Positions 26,792-35,719 of a stretch of 52,941 nt of DNA are shown piece after piece. The DNA lies in the NCBI GenBank assembly GCA_004331795.1, contig SJSR01000006.1, forward strand, positions 33,800-86,740, read 5' to 3'. The position numbers and the translations under genes are program-made. This stretch comes from Erythrobacteraceae bacterium CFH 75059. Lineage in GTDB: Bacteria > Pseudomonadota > Alphaproteobacteria > Sphingomonadales > Sphingomonadaceae. Each line of letters begins with the position of its first letter. Position 1 is the stretch's first letter. The notes below the pieces were generated by a model, which saw only the letters and a list, made by a program, of their open reading frames with translations, was not told where the DNA came from and made no database searches.

Positions 26792-27658
26792 ATGACCCGG
26801 CTGACCGTCGCCGCGCTGCAACTCGCCCTGGGGTCCGAGGACGAGCAGACCAACATCGCCGCGGTTGCCGCGCTGGTGGAGGAGGCAGCGGGCAAGGGCG
26901 CGCAGGTGGTGCTGCCGCCCGAACTGTTCACCGGCCCCTACTTCTGCAAGACGGAAGAGGAGGAGCTGTTCGCCCGCGCCCGCCCGACGGCGGAGCATCC
27001 CGGCGTGCTGGCGATGCAGGAGCTGGCGCGCCGCCACAAGATCGCCATTCCGACCAGCTTCTTCGAACGTGACGGGCACCACTATTACAACACGCTCGCC
27101 ATGGTCGGCCCGGATGGCGACATCATCGGCACCTACCGCAAGAGCCACATCCCCGACGGGCCGGGCTACGAGGAGAAGTACTACTTCCGCCCCGGCAATG
27201 ACGGATTCAAGGTGTGGGACGTGTTCGGCGCCCGCATCGGGGTCGGCGTGTGCTGGGACCAATGGTATCCCGAATGCGCGCGGGTGATGGCGCTGATGGG
27301 GGCTGAGGTGCTGTTCTACCCCACCTGCATCGGGTCCGAACCCTATGATGCCTCGTTCGACACCAGCCGAATGTGGCAGCGCGCGATGCAGGGGCATGCC
27401 GTCTCCAACTGCATGCCGGTCGTCGCCGCCAACCGCATCGGCACCGAGACTGGCGGCGCAGGTGACGGCCACACCTACTACGGCCACAGCTTCATCACCA
27501 ACGAATGGGGCGACAAGATTGCCGAGTTCGGGCGGGAGGAGACGGGCGTGCTGGTGGAGACGCTGGACCTCGCCACCGCTGCCAAACACCGGGCGGGCAT
27601 GGGCTTCTTCCGCGACCGGCGCCCGCAGCTTTACGGCCGCATCTGCGAGGACGTCTGA
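26792..27658 (+). CDS. aguB: N-carbamoylputrescine amidase
   Basis: Nitrilase-superfamily amidohydrolase releasing putrescine from N-carbamoylputrescine in the agmatine route, 288 residues. The Glu-Lys-Cys triad is Glu44 (LPPELF), Lys117 (TYRKSHIPDG) and Cys154 (GVCWDQWYPE). The stretches GPGYEEKYYFRPG and FYPTCIGSEP are typical of AguB rather than of other nitrilases. Agmatine deiminase (AguA), the usual partner, is not in this window. It lies 13 bases after the preceding gene and overlaps folK. Confidence 0.94.
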   Translation: MTRLTVAALQLALGSEDEQTNIAAVAALVEEAAGKGAQVVLPPELFTGPYFCKTEEEELFARARPTAEHPGVLAMQELARRHKIAIPTSFFERDGHHYYNTLAMVGPDGDIIGTYRKSHIPDGPGYEEKYYFRPGNDGFKVWDVFGARIGVGVCWDQWYPECARVMALMGAEVLFYPTCIGSEPYDASFDTSRMWQRAMQGHAVSNCMPVVAANRIGTETGGAGDGHTYYGHSFITNEWGDKIAEFGREETGVLVETLDLATAAKHRAGMGFFRDRRPQLYGRICEDV

Positions 27659-28152
27659 AGCCTGTTCAACGTTACGCGATCGCGCTTGGCTCGAACCGGC
27701 GGCATGTCCGTCTCGGTCCGCCCGAGCGCGTGCTGGCCGAAGCGGTGCGCCTGCTGCGGACGCTGGGCGAGGTCGAGGCGGTTGCGCCCGTGCTGCGCTC
27801 GGCGCCGCTCGGACCCTCCCGCCGGCGCTACGCGAACGGCGCGCTCGTTCTGGCTTCGGCACTTGAACCGCTTGCCCTGCTGGCGGCGCTCAAGGAGTTG
27901 GAGCGGCGGCTCGGACGGCGACCCGGAGGCCAGCGGTGGAGCGCGCGGGTGCTGGACTGCGACATCGTCCTGTGGAGCGGGGGCGGGTGGCGCAGCCGCG
28001 ACCTGACCATCCCCCATTCGGCATTCCGTGCCCGCTGCTTCGTTCTGCGGCCGCTGGCGGCCGTCGCACCCCTCTGGCGCGATCCGGCCACCGGATTGAC
28101 GCCACGCCACCTTCTCGCCCGCTTGACCCGTCCGCGCCCCCTCACTAGGTGA
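27655..28152 (+). CDS. folK: 2-amino-4-hydroxy-6-hydroxymethyldihydropteridine diphosphokinase, apparent CTG start
   Basis: HPPK of folate synthesis, about 165 residues. Landmarks: YAIALGSN at the N-terminus, RRYANGALVLAS, LKELERRLGRRPGGQRW followed by SARVLDCDIVLW, and LTIPHSAFRARCFVLRPL. The N-terminal strand begins six codons after the aguB stop. In this frame there is no ATG, GTG or TTG between position 27505 (deep within aguB) and the conserved core. The CTG at 27655 overlaps the aguB TGA as CTGA and has GAGGA four bases upstream, so it is the best candidate start. Confidence 0.82.
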   Translation: MKPVQRYAIALGSNRRHVRLGPPERVLAEAVRLLRTLGEVEAVAPVLRSAPLGPSRRRYANGALVLASALEPLALLAALKELERRLGRRPGGQRWSARVLDCDIVLWSGGGWRSRDLTIPHSAFRARCFVLRPLAAVAPLWRDPATGLTPRHLLARLTRPRPLTR

Positions 28153-28177
28153 ACGGGCATCCGCTTCGCGGCGGCGT

Positions 28178-28253
28178 GGGCCCTTAGCTCAGTTGGTAGA
28201 GCGCGTGACTTTTAATCACTAGGTCGCTGGTTCGAACCCAGCAGGGCTCACCA
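28178..28253 (+). tRNA. tRNA-Lys, anticodon TTT
   Basis: 76-base cloverleaf with encoded CCA. Acceptor GGGCCCT (28178-28184) pairs with AGGGCTC before A-CCA, with one G-U. D-stem GCTC/GAGC, anticodon stem CGTGA/TCACT around loop CTTTTAA (TTT at 28211-28213), T-stem GCTGG/CCAGC with loop TTCGAAC. Reads AAA and AAG. Confidence 0.97.
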
Positions 28254-28260
28254 TCTTCCC

Positions 28261-29124
28261 TCATGTGTTCGTCTCCACCGCGGGCACGGCCTGCGGCACG
28301 CGCGCGGCGCCGCCGACCTCCTCGGGCGTCGCCTCGAGCGATGACGGCTCGACGCCGATCCCGTAGCTGGTCATGCTGATCCCGCCCATCGAATAGCCTT
28401 GCAGCAACGGATCGACCGGCAGCCCTTCCTCCGCGGCCATGCCGGCGAGGTAGAGCAGCGGGATGAAGTGGTCCGGCGTCGGCACGGCTTTCGCGTGGTC
28501 GGGGTGGTCGGCCAGCGTCAGCACCGCCGCCGGGTCTTCGGCCAGTTGCCGCATCGCCGCCTCGTCGAAACGCCGCGCCCAGTCATATCCCATGTCGGGC
28601 CGCTGCCAGTCGAGCATCCTGAGGTTGTGGACCACGTTGCCGCTGCCCAGCACCAGCACACCCATCCGCCGCAGAGTCGCCAGCTTGCGGGCAAGGTCGA
28701 GATGGTATTGAAGCGGCCGCAGCGCGTTGAGCGAGAGTTGCAGCACCGGGACGTCTGCCTCTGGATAGAGGTGTGCGAGCACGGACCAGGTGCCGTGATC
28801 CAGCCCCCACTGGTCCCGGTCGAGGCCCACCCAGTCCGGCTTGACCATCTCGACGATCTCTCCGGCGAGATCGGGATCGCCGGGTGCCGGGTAGTCGAAT
28901 TCGAACAACGGCTCCGGGAAGCCGTAGAAGTCGTGGATGGTGCGCGGGCGCGGCATGGCGGTGATCGCCGTGGCGCCGAAATACCAGTGCGCCGAGACGC
29001 ACAGGATCGCCCGCGGCCGCGGCAGCATGCGGCCGAGCGCCCGCCACGACCGGGTGAAGGCGTTGTCGTCGAGAGTGTTCATCGGGCTTCCATGCCCGAT
29101 GAACAGGGCCGGCATAGCGGTCAC
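28261..29124 (-). CDS. ygiD: DODA-type extradiol ring-cleavage dioxygenase
   Basis: Class III extradiol dioxygenase of the YgiD/4,5-DOPA family, 287 residues, with a divalent metal held by His residues. Seen are ALFIGHGSPMNTLDD, VSAHWYFGATAITA, DFYGFPEPLFEFDYPAPGD, LDHGTWSVLAHLYPEADVPV, VLGSGNVVHNLR and PDHFIPLLYLAG. It cleaves catechol-like rings; the physiological substrate is not clear. The GTG start at 29124 overlaps the stop of the upstream FMN reductase gene (GTGA); an ATG three codons on is an alternative. Third gene of the pirin-reductase-dioxygenase set. Confidence 0.9.
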   Translation of the reverse strand: MTAMPALFIGHGSPMNTLDDNAFTRSWRALGRMLPRPRAILCVSAHWYFGATAITAMPRPRTIHDFYGFPEPLFEFDYPAPGDPDLAGEIVEMVKPDWVGLDRDQWGLDHGTWSVLAHLYPEADVPVLQLSLNALRPLQYHLDLARKLATLRRMGVLVLGSGNVVHNLRMLDWQRPDMGYDWARRFDEAAMRQLAEDPAAVLTLADHPDHAKAVPTPDHFIPLLYLAGMAAEEGLPVDPLLQGYSMGGISMTSYGIGVEPSSLEATPEEVGGAARVPQAVPAVETNT

Positions 29125-29702
29125 GACGCGCTCCTCGCTGCCGGCGCAGCCGTCCGTTCAACCCAGTTGCCGAACGCGTCGATGAACCGGGCGAAGAACG
29201 CCCGCGTGTCGTCGCTCCTGAACGCGCCGTCATCGTCGAACAGGCCGTAAGCGCCGCCGACATAGGCTTCGGGCTGCTGCATGGCGGGCATGTCGAGAAA
29301 GACGAGCGACTGGCGCAGGCTGTGATTGGCGCCGAAGCCGCCGATGCCGCCCGGCGAAAGGGTCATGATGGCCGCCGGCTTGCCGCTCCACACGCTGGCG
29401 CCGTAGGGCCGCGAGCCGACGTCGATCGCGTTCTTCAGCGCGCCGGGTACGGTGCGGTTGTATTCGGGCGTGACGAACAGCACCGCGTCGGCGCGGGCCA
29501 GTTCGTCGCGGAACCGCGTCCATGGCAGGGGCGGACCGGACTCCTCCAGATCCTCGTTGTAGAGCGGCAGGTCGCCGATCTCGACGAAGCGCATAGCCAG
29601 TGATGGGGGCGCGATCCGCACCAGCGCCTCGGCGGCGAGGCGGTTGACCGAGGCCGCGCGCAGGCTGCCGACGATGATGGCGGTGTCATAGGGTCTGGAC
29701 AT
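29121..29702 (-). CDS. NADPH-dependent FMN reductase (flavodoxin-like quinone/chromate reductase type)
   Basis: 193-residue flavodoxin-fold oxidoreductase. The FMN phosphate loop is IIVGSLRAASVNRLAAEAL (residues ~9-27), the second loop has FVTPEYNRTVPGALKNAIDVGSR, and SGKPAAIMTLSPGGIGGFGAN lines the flavin. The family reduces quinones, azo dyes or chromate with NAD(P)H by two-electron transfer. AAAGGAGAACACCC precedes the ATG. It lies between pirin and the ring dioxygenase on the same strand, suggesting a quinone or aromatic detoxification set. Confidence 0.92.
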   Translation of the reverse strand: MSRPYDTAIIVGSLRAASVNRLAAEALVRIAPPSLAMRFVEIGDLPLYNEDLEESGPPLPWTRFRDELARADAVLFVTPEYNRTVPGALKNAIDVGSRPYGASVWSGKPAAIMTLSPGGIGGFGANHSLRQSLVFLDMPAMQQPEAYVGGAYGLFDDDGAFRSDDTRAFFARFIDAFGNWVERTAAPAARSAS

Positions 29703-29731
29703 GGGTGTTCTCCTTTGGGGGTTGCTGCCGG

Positions 29732-30430
29732 TCAGGCCGCGTCGACCATGACGATTTCGCTGTCGTCCAGCGCTTCGATCGTCACCTGCTCGACGCCGGT
29801 GATGGCCGCGCCGTCGCGTGCGTTGACTTCGGTGTCGTCGATCCGCACCCGGCCGGCTGCCGGCACAAGGTAGAGGTGCCGGTCGGACGCCGTGGCGTAG
29901 GTGACCCGTTCGCCGGCCCGCAGCGTGGCGCCCAGCACGCGGGCATTGGCGCGGATCGGCAACGCACCCTCGTCTCCGGCCATTCCCGAGGCGAGCGGCA
30001 CGAGGCGTCCGGCGCGCTCACCGCGCGGGAATGGCTGGGCACCCCAGCCCGGCGTGCCGCCTGCGGCATCGGGGATGATCCAGATCTGGAAGATGCGGGT
30101 TTCGCCGTCTTCCAGATTGTATTCGGAATGGGTGACGCCGCTCCCCGCCGACATCACCTGCACGTCGCCGGCTTCGGTGCGTCCCTCGTTGCCGAGGCTG
30201 TCGCGGTGGGTGATCGCGCCTTCCCGGACATAGGTGATGATCTCCATGTCGCGGTGCGGGTGCGGCGGGAAACCGGACTGGGCGGCGATGGTGTCATCGT
30301 TCCACACTCTGAGCGCACCCCAATGCACCCGCGCGGGATCGTGATAGCCGGCAAAGGAGAAGTGGTGGCGCGCATCGAGCCACCCATGGTTGGCGGCGCC
30401 GAGCGTGTGGAAAGGTCGCAGGTCGATCAT
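29732..30430 (-). CDS. pirin family protein (bicupin)
   Basis: 232-residue bicupin of the YhaK/pirin type. The N-terminal cupin has the metal ligands in FPPHPHRDMEIITYV and GSGVTHSEYN; the C-terminal cupin is present from about residue 145 without evident metal ligands. Some pirins have quercetin dioxygenase activity; others act as redox sensors. The start ATG at 30430 (MIDLRPF) has GAGGAG upstream. First gene of a set with FMN reductase and ring dioxygenase, divergent from a LysR regulator. Confidence 0.92.
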   Translation of the reverse strand: MIDLRPFHTLGAANHGWLDARHHFSFAGYHDPARVHWGALRVWNDDTIAAQSGFPPHPHRDMEIITYVREGAITHRDSLGNEGRTEAGDVQVMSAGSGVTHSEYNLEDGETRIFQIWIIPDAAGGTPGWGAQPFPRGERAGRLVPLASGMAGDEGALPIRANARVLGATLRAGERVTYATASDRHLYLVPAAGRVRIDDTEVNARDGAAITGVEQVTIEALDDSEIVMVDAA

Positions 30431-30449
30431 CGCGTGGCTCCTCGTTCCG

Positions 30450-30480
30450 TGTTCGCCCTCCATGTGCGCCTTGCCGAACA
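30450..30480. promoter_or_regulatory. inverted repeat between pirin and LysR genes
   Basis: TGTTCG (30450-30455) and CGAACA (30475-30480) form a perfect dyad separated by 19 bases, in the 96-base gap between divergent starts. A regulator binding here could control both directions. It is longer than the common T-N11-A LysR box. Confidence 0.4.
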
Positions 30481-30526
30481 TTTAGATAACCCGGATAAAG
30501 TGCGAAAAGATGTTCCAGGAAATCGA

Positions 30527-31426
30527 ATGATGATCATCGGCCAGCCCACGCTCGACCAGCTGCGGATCCTTGTCGGCGTGGTCGACGCCGGAAGCTTCGC
30601 CGCCGGAGCGCGGCAGCTCGGCCGGGCCGTGTCGGTCATCAGCTACGGCATCGGCCAGCTCGAGGCGCAGCTCGGCGTGACGCTGTTCGACCGGGCAAAC
30701 CCGCGCCGCCCCCAGCTCACGCCGGCCGGCCGGGCGCTGCTGGCTGATGCGCGGGCGGTGCTGGCGGAGGCGGACACGCTGATGGCGCGGGCGCGGGCGA
30801 TCGGCCAGGGGATCGAGACGGAGGTGGCGCTCGCCGTGGACGTGATGGTGCCCCTTCAGCGGGTCGCCGGCGTCCTGCGCAGCTTCCAGCAGGCGTTCCC
30901 GCTGACCGATCTGCGGCTGCATGTGGAGGCGCTGGGCGCGGTGGCGGGGCTGGTTCTGGACGGGCAGGCGCATCTCGCCATCGCCGGGCCTGACCTCCTC
31001 GACCTGCCCGAACTCGCGCGGCAGGAGGTCGGCGCGGTCGAATTGGTGCCCGTCGCGGCGCCCGATCACCCGCTGGCGCGGCGCGGGTCGATGGCGCCCG
31101 GAGACGCGCAGCAATATCTCCAGCTCGTGCTCACCGACCGCTCGCCGCTGACGCGGGGCAGGGATTTTTCGGTGCTGAGCCCGCGCACCTGGCGGCTCGC
31201 GGACCTCGGCGCGAAGCATGCGCTCCTGCTGGAGGGAAGCGGGTGGGGCAACATGCCCCGCCACCTGGTCGAAGACGACCTGCGCGCCGGCAGGCTGTGC
31301 CGGCTGCCGCTGCCCGAAGGCGAGACGGTGCCGTATCGCCTGCATGCGCTGTGGCGCAAGGACTGCACGCCCGGTCCGGCCACGGCGTGGTTGCTTGATG
31401 CGCTGGGGGAGGTGCTGCGCGCCTGA
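30527..31426 (+). CDS. LysR family transcriptional regulator
   Basis: 299-residue LTTR. The N-terminal winged HTH is TLDQLRILVGVVDAGSFAAGARQLGRAVSVISYGIGQLE, continuing to LGVTLFDR and LTPAGRALL; the rest is the periplasmic-binding-like effector domain. AGGA lies six bases before the first of two adjacent ATG codons. Divergent from the pirin-FMN reductase-dioxygenase genes, so it most likely regulates them in response to an aromatic or quinone-type inducer. Convergent with, and touching, the channel gene that follows. Confidence 0.93.
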   Translation: MMIIGQPTLDQLRILVGVVDAGSFAAGARQLGRAVSVISYGIGQLEAQLGVTLFDRANPRRPQLTPAGRALLADARAVLAEADTLMARARAIGQGIETEVALAVDVMVPLQRVAGVLRSFQQAFPLTDLRLHVEALGAVAGLVLDGQAHLAIAGPDLLDLPELARQEVGAVELVPVAAPDHPLARRGSMAPGDAQQYLQLVLTDRSPLTRGRDFSVLSPRTWRLADLGAKHALLLEGSGWGNMPRHLVEDDLRAGRLCRLPLPEGETVPYRLHALWRKDCTPGPATAWLLDALGEVLRA

Positions 31427-32053
31427 TCAGCGAGCGGGCGGCCGCGCCCGGTACCGGGGCAGCGACCAGCCGCGCAGCAGCGCGCCCGCGCGCAGGCCGA
31501 ACCCCGCGAGCAGCGCGGCGACGGTCGCCGCATCGCGCGGCACGCCTGTTCCGGCCAGCGCGACATAGGTCGCCGCGGCGGCGAGCGCGGCCGTGACATA
31601 GATCTCGCGCGAGAAGATGATCGAATCCTCCTGGCCGAGGACATCGCGGATGATGCCGCCGAACGTGGCGGTGATCACCCCCAGCGTCACCGCCACGACC
31701 GGCGCCGCGCCGTGGTCCAGGGCGATGGAGGCGCCCACGGTGGCGAACAGGGCCAGCCCCGCGGCGTCGAACCACAGGATCAGGCGCAGCCGCGACGAGG
31801 CGAGGTGCGCGGTGAAGAACACCGCCGTCGCCACCGCCACGCAGGCGACGAGGTATTCGGGCCGCTCCATCCACACGACCGGGTGCCGGTCCAGCAGCAG
31901 GTCGCGCACCGTGCCGCCGCCGATGCCGGTCACCGTGCCGAGCAGCACGAACCCCACGACATCCATCTGCTGCCGCGACGCGACCAGCGCCCCCGTGATG
32001 GTGAAGACGACGAGGCCGATCCAGTCGAGAACGGCAATGGAAAAGGCGAACAT
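31427..32053 (-). CDS. TRIC-type (UPF0126, YicG-like) cation channel
   Basis: 208-residue membrane protein built of two tandem UPF0126 halves. First half: LDWIGLVVFTITGALVA with GTVTGIGGGTVRDLLLDRHP; second half: GLALFATVGASIAL with GVITATFGGIIRDVL. Each half has three helices, and the GGGxxRDxL motif lies in the pore. Prokaryotic members resemble trimeric intracellular cation channels and conduct monovalent cations. The C-terminal ~25 residues are basic. Stands alone; its stop adjoins the stop of the convergent LysR gene. Confidence 0.9.
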   Translation of the reverse strand: MFAFSIAVLDWIGLVVFTITGALVASRQQMDVVGFVLLGTVTGIGGGTVRDLLLDRHPVVWMERPEYLVACVAVATAVFFTAHLASSRLRLILWFDAAGLALFATVGASIALDHGAAPVVAVTLGVITATFGGIIRDVLGQEDSIIFSREIYVTAALAAAATYVALAGTGVPRDAATVAALLAGFGLRAGALLRGWSLPRYRARPPAR

Positions 32054-32088
32054 GCCGCCTCGTAAGGCTTCCCGCCGCCATCCGCCAG

Positions 32089-32984
<896 letters not shown>

Positions 32985-32988
<4 letters not shown>

Positions 32989-33944
32989 TGCGCCTGCCAC
33001 GCGGACGCCCGCGGCGGTGGCGACGGCGAGATGCCGGCCCGCTGCTGCACCGTTTCGCTCGTCTCGTGCCGGCCGTCATGGCTCCATCCGGGCGGCTTCC
33101 ACAGGTAGTTCCAGCGGTCGCGCCAGGTCTCGGCGCGCTTCAGCTGGCCCCAGAGCCACTGGAGCCCGGAGGTCTGGATGTCCCACAGGCGGTAGCTCTC
33201 GAGCGGGGTGACAAGGCCGAAGCGCGGCGGCTCCTCCTCGCGCTGATAAGTACCGAACAGCCGGTCCCAGATGATCAGCACCTGTCCGTAGTTCTTGTCG
33301 AGGTACTTGGCGTCGGCCCCATGGTGCACCCGGTGATTGGACGGGGTCGCCAGCACGTGTTCGAGCGGTCCCATGCGGTCGACAAGCCGGGTGTGGTTGA
33401 AGATGCCCCACAGGTTCCCGAAGAACTTGACGGTGGCGAACATGGCCAGCGGAACGCCGAGCAGGGCGAGCACGAAATAGCACGGCGCCGTCGTCCCGCC
33501 GAGCAGGAATACGTTCCCCCGCTGCGCCACCAGGATGTTCATCTCGTTGGAGGAGTGGTGCGTGTGGTGCAGTGCCCAGAACAGCCCCGTGCGATGGGCG
33601 ATGCGATGATCGACGTAATAGGCCAGGTCGTTCAGCAGCCAGGCCAGCACGAAGGCCCACAGCGTCAGCGGAAAGGTGAACAGCCGCAGATGGTCGAAGA
33701 TGAACGTGTAGATCGTCACGAACACCAGAGCGCCGAGGGTTGCGTCGACCAGCGCGGTGAAGACGCCGTTCTTCACGTTGGCGCGCGCGTCCGCCTCGTT
33801 CCAGTGGTGCCGCTCCTGGAACAGGTAGAGCGCGCGCTCGAGCAGCATGAGCCCGAAGAAATAGGCGAACATGTACCAGAAGCCGCGACCCTCCATCAGG
33901 GCACGCACCAGATCGCCGAAAAACTCCGCGACAGCGTCGAGCAT
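32985..33944 (-). CDS. sterol desaturase / fatty acid hydroxylase family protein
   Basis: Di-iron membrane oxygenase of 319 residues. Histidine clusters HRIAH, HHTHH and HRVHH give the eight-His signature, along with NDLAYYVDHRIAHRTGLFW and NHTRLVDRMGPLEHVLATPSNHRVHHG. Four or more membrane helices precede and surround them. It inserts oxygen into a lipid or sterol-like substrate not identifiable here. The ATG at 33944 follows GGAGAGGTGG. The C-terminal ~30 residues are Pro/Ser-rich. Its stop overlaps the dehalogenase start; both are divergent from a TetR gene and probably controlled by it. Confidence 0.9.
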
Positions 33945-33963
33945 GACCACCTCTCCTGCGCCC

Positions 33964-33992
33964 AATGTGCAATCCGCTGACTGTCCTGTCAA
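33964..33992 (-). promoter_or_regulatory. candidate promoter and palindrome between desaturase and TetR genes
   Basis: On the minus strand TTGACA (33992-33987) is followed after 17 bases by CACATT (33969-33964), a plausible -35/-10 pair for the desaturase operon. The -35 overlaps a dyad, TGAC-N6-GTCA at 33978-33991, suited to a TetR-type dimer that would block this promoter. Confidence 0.5.
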
Positions 33993-34034
33993 TCAATCTT
34001 GCGCAAAAGGTGCCGAAGGACTAGCGTGCCCTTC

Positions 34035-34727
34035 ATGAGCAATGCGGACCCACGGCCGGCAAACCGCCGGGACCAGCAACGGGCCGATACGCGCGCGCGC
34101 ATCGTGGCGGCCGCGACGGCGCTGTTCGCCACCCGCGGCTTTGAAGGCGCCGCTCTGCCTGCGGTGGCGGAGCGGTGCGGCGACCGGGTGTCCCTGATCC
34201 TCTACCATTTCGGCAGCAAGGACGGTTTGTGGCGCGCCTGCGTCGACGCCGTGTTCGAGCAGCTGAACGCGCGCACGGCCGAGCTGCTGCTGGCGCATCC
34301 CGACGCCGGGGCGACGACGGTGGAGGGGCTGGCCCTCCTGTTGCGCGTCTACATCACCGCGGCGGCGGACACGCCGGACTACCACCGCATCCTGTTCCAC
34401 GAAGCGATGCACGACACGCCGCGCCTGCGCTGGCTCGTCGACACGCATCAGCGCCGGGTGAGCGACGTCATGGTTGCCTTCATCACCCAGGCGCAGGAGG
34501 CCGGGCTCCTGCCGCATGGGCATGATCCGATGCATCTCAAGTTCATGCTGAGCGGCCTGCTGGCGCTGCCGATCACCCTCGCGCCCGAATACCGCCAGCT
34601 GACCGGCCAGGATCCGACCGGGCGACCTTTCATCGAAACCCATGTTGCCGCGTGCCTCTCGCTCCTCGGGCTGGATGAGGGGGTTGGCGCGAAACAGGCG
34701 GCCTTGCAGGAGGAACCGGGTTCGTGA
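34035..34727 (+). CDS. TetR/AcrR family transcriptional regulator
   Basis: 230-residue regulator. The HTH is TRARIVAAATALFATRGFEGAALPAVAERCGDRVSLILYHFGSK, the standard TetR N-terminal domain. The C-terminal ligand domain (~85-205) has the stretch FHEAMHDTPRLRWLVDTHQRR typical of the CerR/YttP group. The ATG at 34035 is used; a TTG at 33999 adds a short basic leader. It is divergent from the desaturase-dehalogenase pair and coupled by GTGA to the lipoprotein gene that follows. Confidence 0.92.
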   Translation: MSNADPRPANRRDQQRADTRARIVAAATALFATRGFEGAALPAVAERCGDRVSLILYHFGSKDGLWRACVDAVFEQLNARTAELLLAHPDAGATTVEGLALLLRVYITAAADTPDYHRILFHEAMHDTPRLRWLVDTHQRRVSDVMVAFITQAQEAGLLPHGHDPMHLKFMLSGLLALPITLAPEYRQLTGQDPTGRPFIETHVAACLSLLGLDEGVGAKQAALQEEPGS

Positions 34728-35701
34728 CGAAGCACTGGAGACGCCTTGCCGCCGTGGCGGGTGCGGCCATCGTGACGGCGAGCTGCGTTGCCGATCCGGG
34801 GAGCCCGCCGGCCCCGCGCGCCCCGCTTGTGGTGCCGCCGCAGCCCGCGACGCTGGAAGGGCAGCTGGCCGCGCTCAGGGCGGCGGTGGAGCCGTATCGC
34901 GACATCGCCGCCGCCGAACGGGCCGGCTGGCGGCCGTTCGGCGACGACGAGCCGCTGATGGGACAACACTACCACAGCCCCGGCGCGCCCGATTACGTCC
35001 ACGGCGATCCGCTCGATTTCAGCCGCCCCAACAACCTCATGTACACCGAGATCGGCGGACGGCGGGTGCTGACCGGCGTGGCCTATGTCGTGCGTCTCGG
35101 TGACGGAGAACCCTTGCCCGAAGGGTTCGCGGGCACTCAGGACCGGTGGCATGTGCACGACTTCGTGCGCGCGGTCGAGGCGGCGACCGAGGACCGCCCG
35201 CTGCTGCGCTGGCTGGCGAACAGCTGGCTTGATGCCCATTACCGCGGGCGCGGCGACAATCGCGGGCGCCTCGCGATGGTGCATGCGTGGGTCACGTTGC
35301 CGAACCCGGACGGCGTGTTCGCCGACTACAACCGGGCGGTGCCCTATCTGAAGCTAGGCTTGCCCGAAGGAAGCTGGGAAGGCGGCACGATGGCGGCGGC
35401 GCGCGGCCTCAACCTCGCCACGACGACCGGCTGCACGGTGCAGGGCGGGACGCTGTGGGTGGCGAACGCGACGCCGGAGCAGACGCGGGAGATCGCCCGC
35501 GCCTGCGCCGAAGCGGCGACGCGGGTGCGCGCCGTGCTGTCAGGCCGCCCGGACCGGCGCGCCATCAACCAGGCCGGCGAAGCGGCGTGGCGAGACTTCG
35601 ATGCCGTCTGGCGCCGGGTGCTCACCCCCCAGCAGCAGGCGCGGATCGCGGCGCTCACCGAGCATGGCAGCGACCACGGAGCCGGCCACCACCATCACTG
35701 A
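34724..35701 (+). CDS. His-rich lipoprotein of unknown function
   Basis: 325-residue predicted lipoprotein (signal to lipobox TASC). The body has many His residues in a recurring context: GQHYHSPGAPDYVHGDP, DRWHVHDFVRA, LDAHYRGRG, LAMVHAWV, and a C-terminal GSDHGAGHHHH. PNNLMYTEIGGRRVLTGVAYVV is followed by a beta-rich core. The His pattern suggests metal or haem binding, but no known family is recognised. GTG start overlaps the TetR stop, so it belongs to that transcript. No plasmid or tag sequence surrounds the terminal His run. Confidence 0.7.
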   Translation: MTKHWRRLAAVAGAAIVTASCVADPGSPPAPRAPLVVPPQPATLEGQLAALRAAVEPYRDIAAAERAGWRPFGDDEPLMGQHYHSPGAPDYVHGDPLDFSRPNNLMYTEIGGRRVLTGVAYVVRLGDGEPLPEGFAGTQDRWHVHDFVRAVEAATEDRPLLRWLANSWLDAHYRGRGDNRGRLAMVHAWVTLPNPDGVFADYNRAVPYLKLGLPEGSWEGGTMAAARGLNLATTTGCTVQGGTLWVANATPEQTREIARACAEAATRVRAVLSGRPDRRAINQAGEAAWRDFDAVWRRVLTPQQQARIAALTEHGSDHGAGHHHH

Positions 35702-35719
35702 GGCGCCGGCGTTTGCGGG

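Noticed and set aside
28178-28253. tRNA-Lys 3' end as an integration (att) site
   Set aside because: No integrase gene or repeat of the tRNA 3' end was found on either side, and the neighbours are ordinary chromosomal genes.
35689-35701. Run of four His codons before a stop, like an affinity tag
   Set aside because: The surrounding sequence is native, GC-rich and continuous with the gene and the next stop; there is no vector or linker sequence, and other His clusters occur in the protein.
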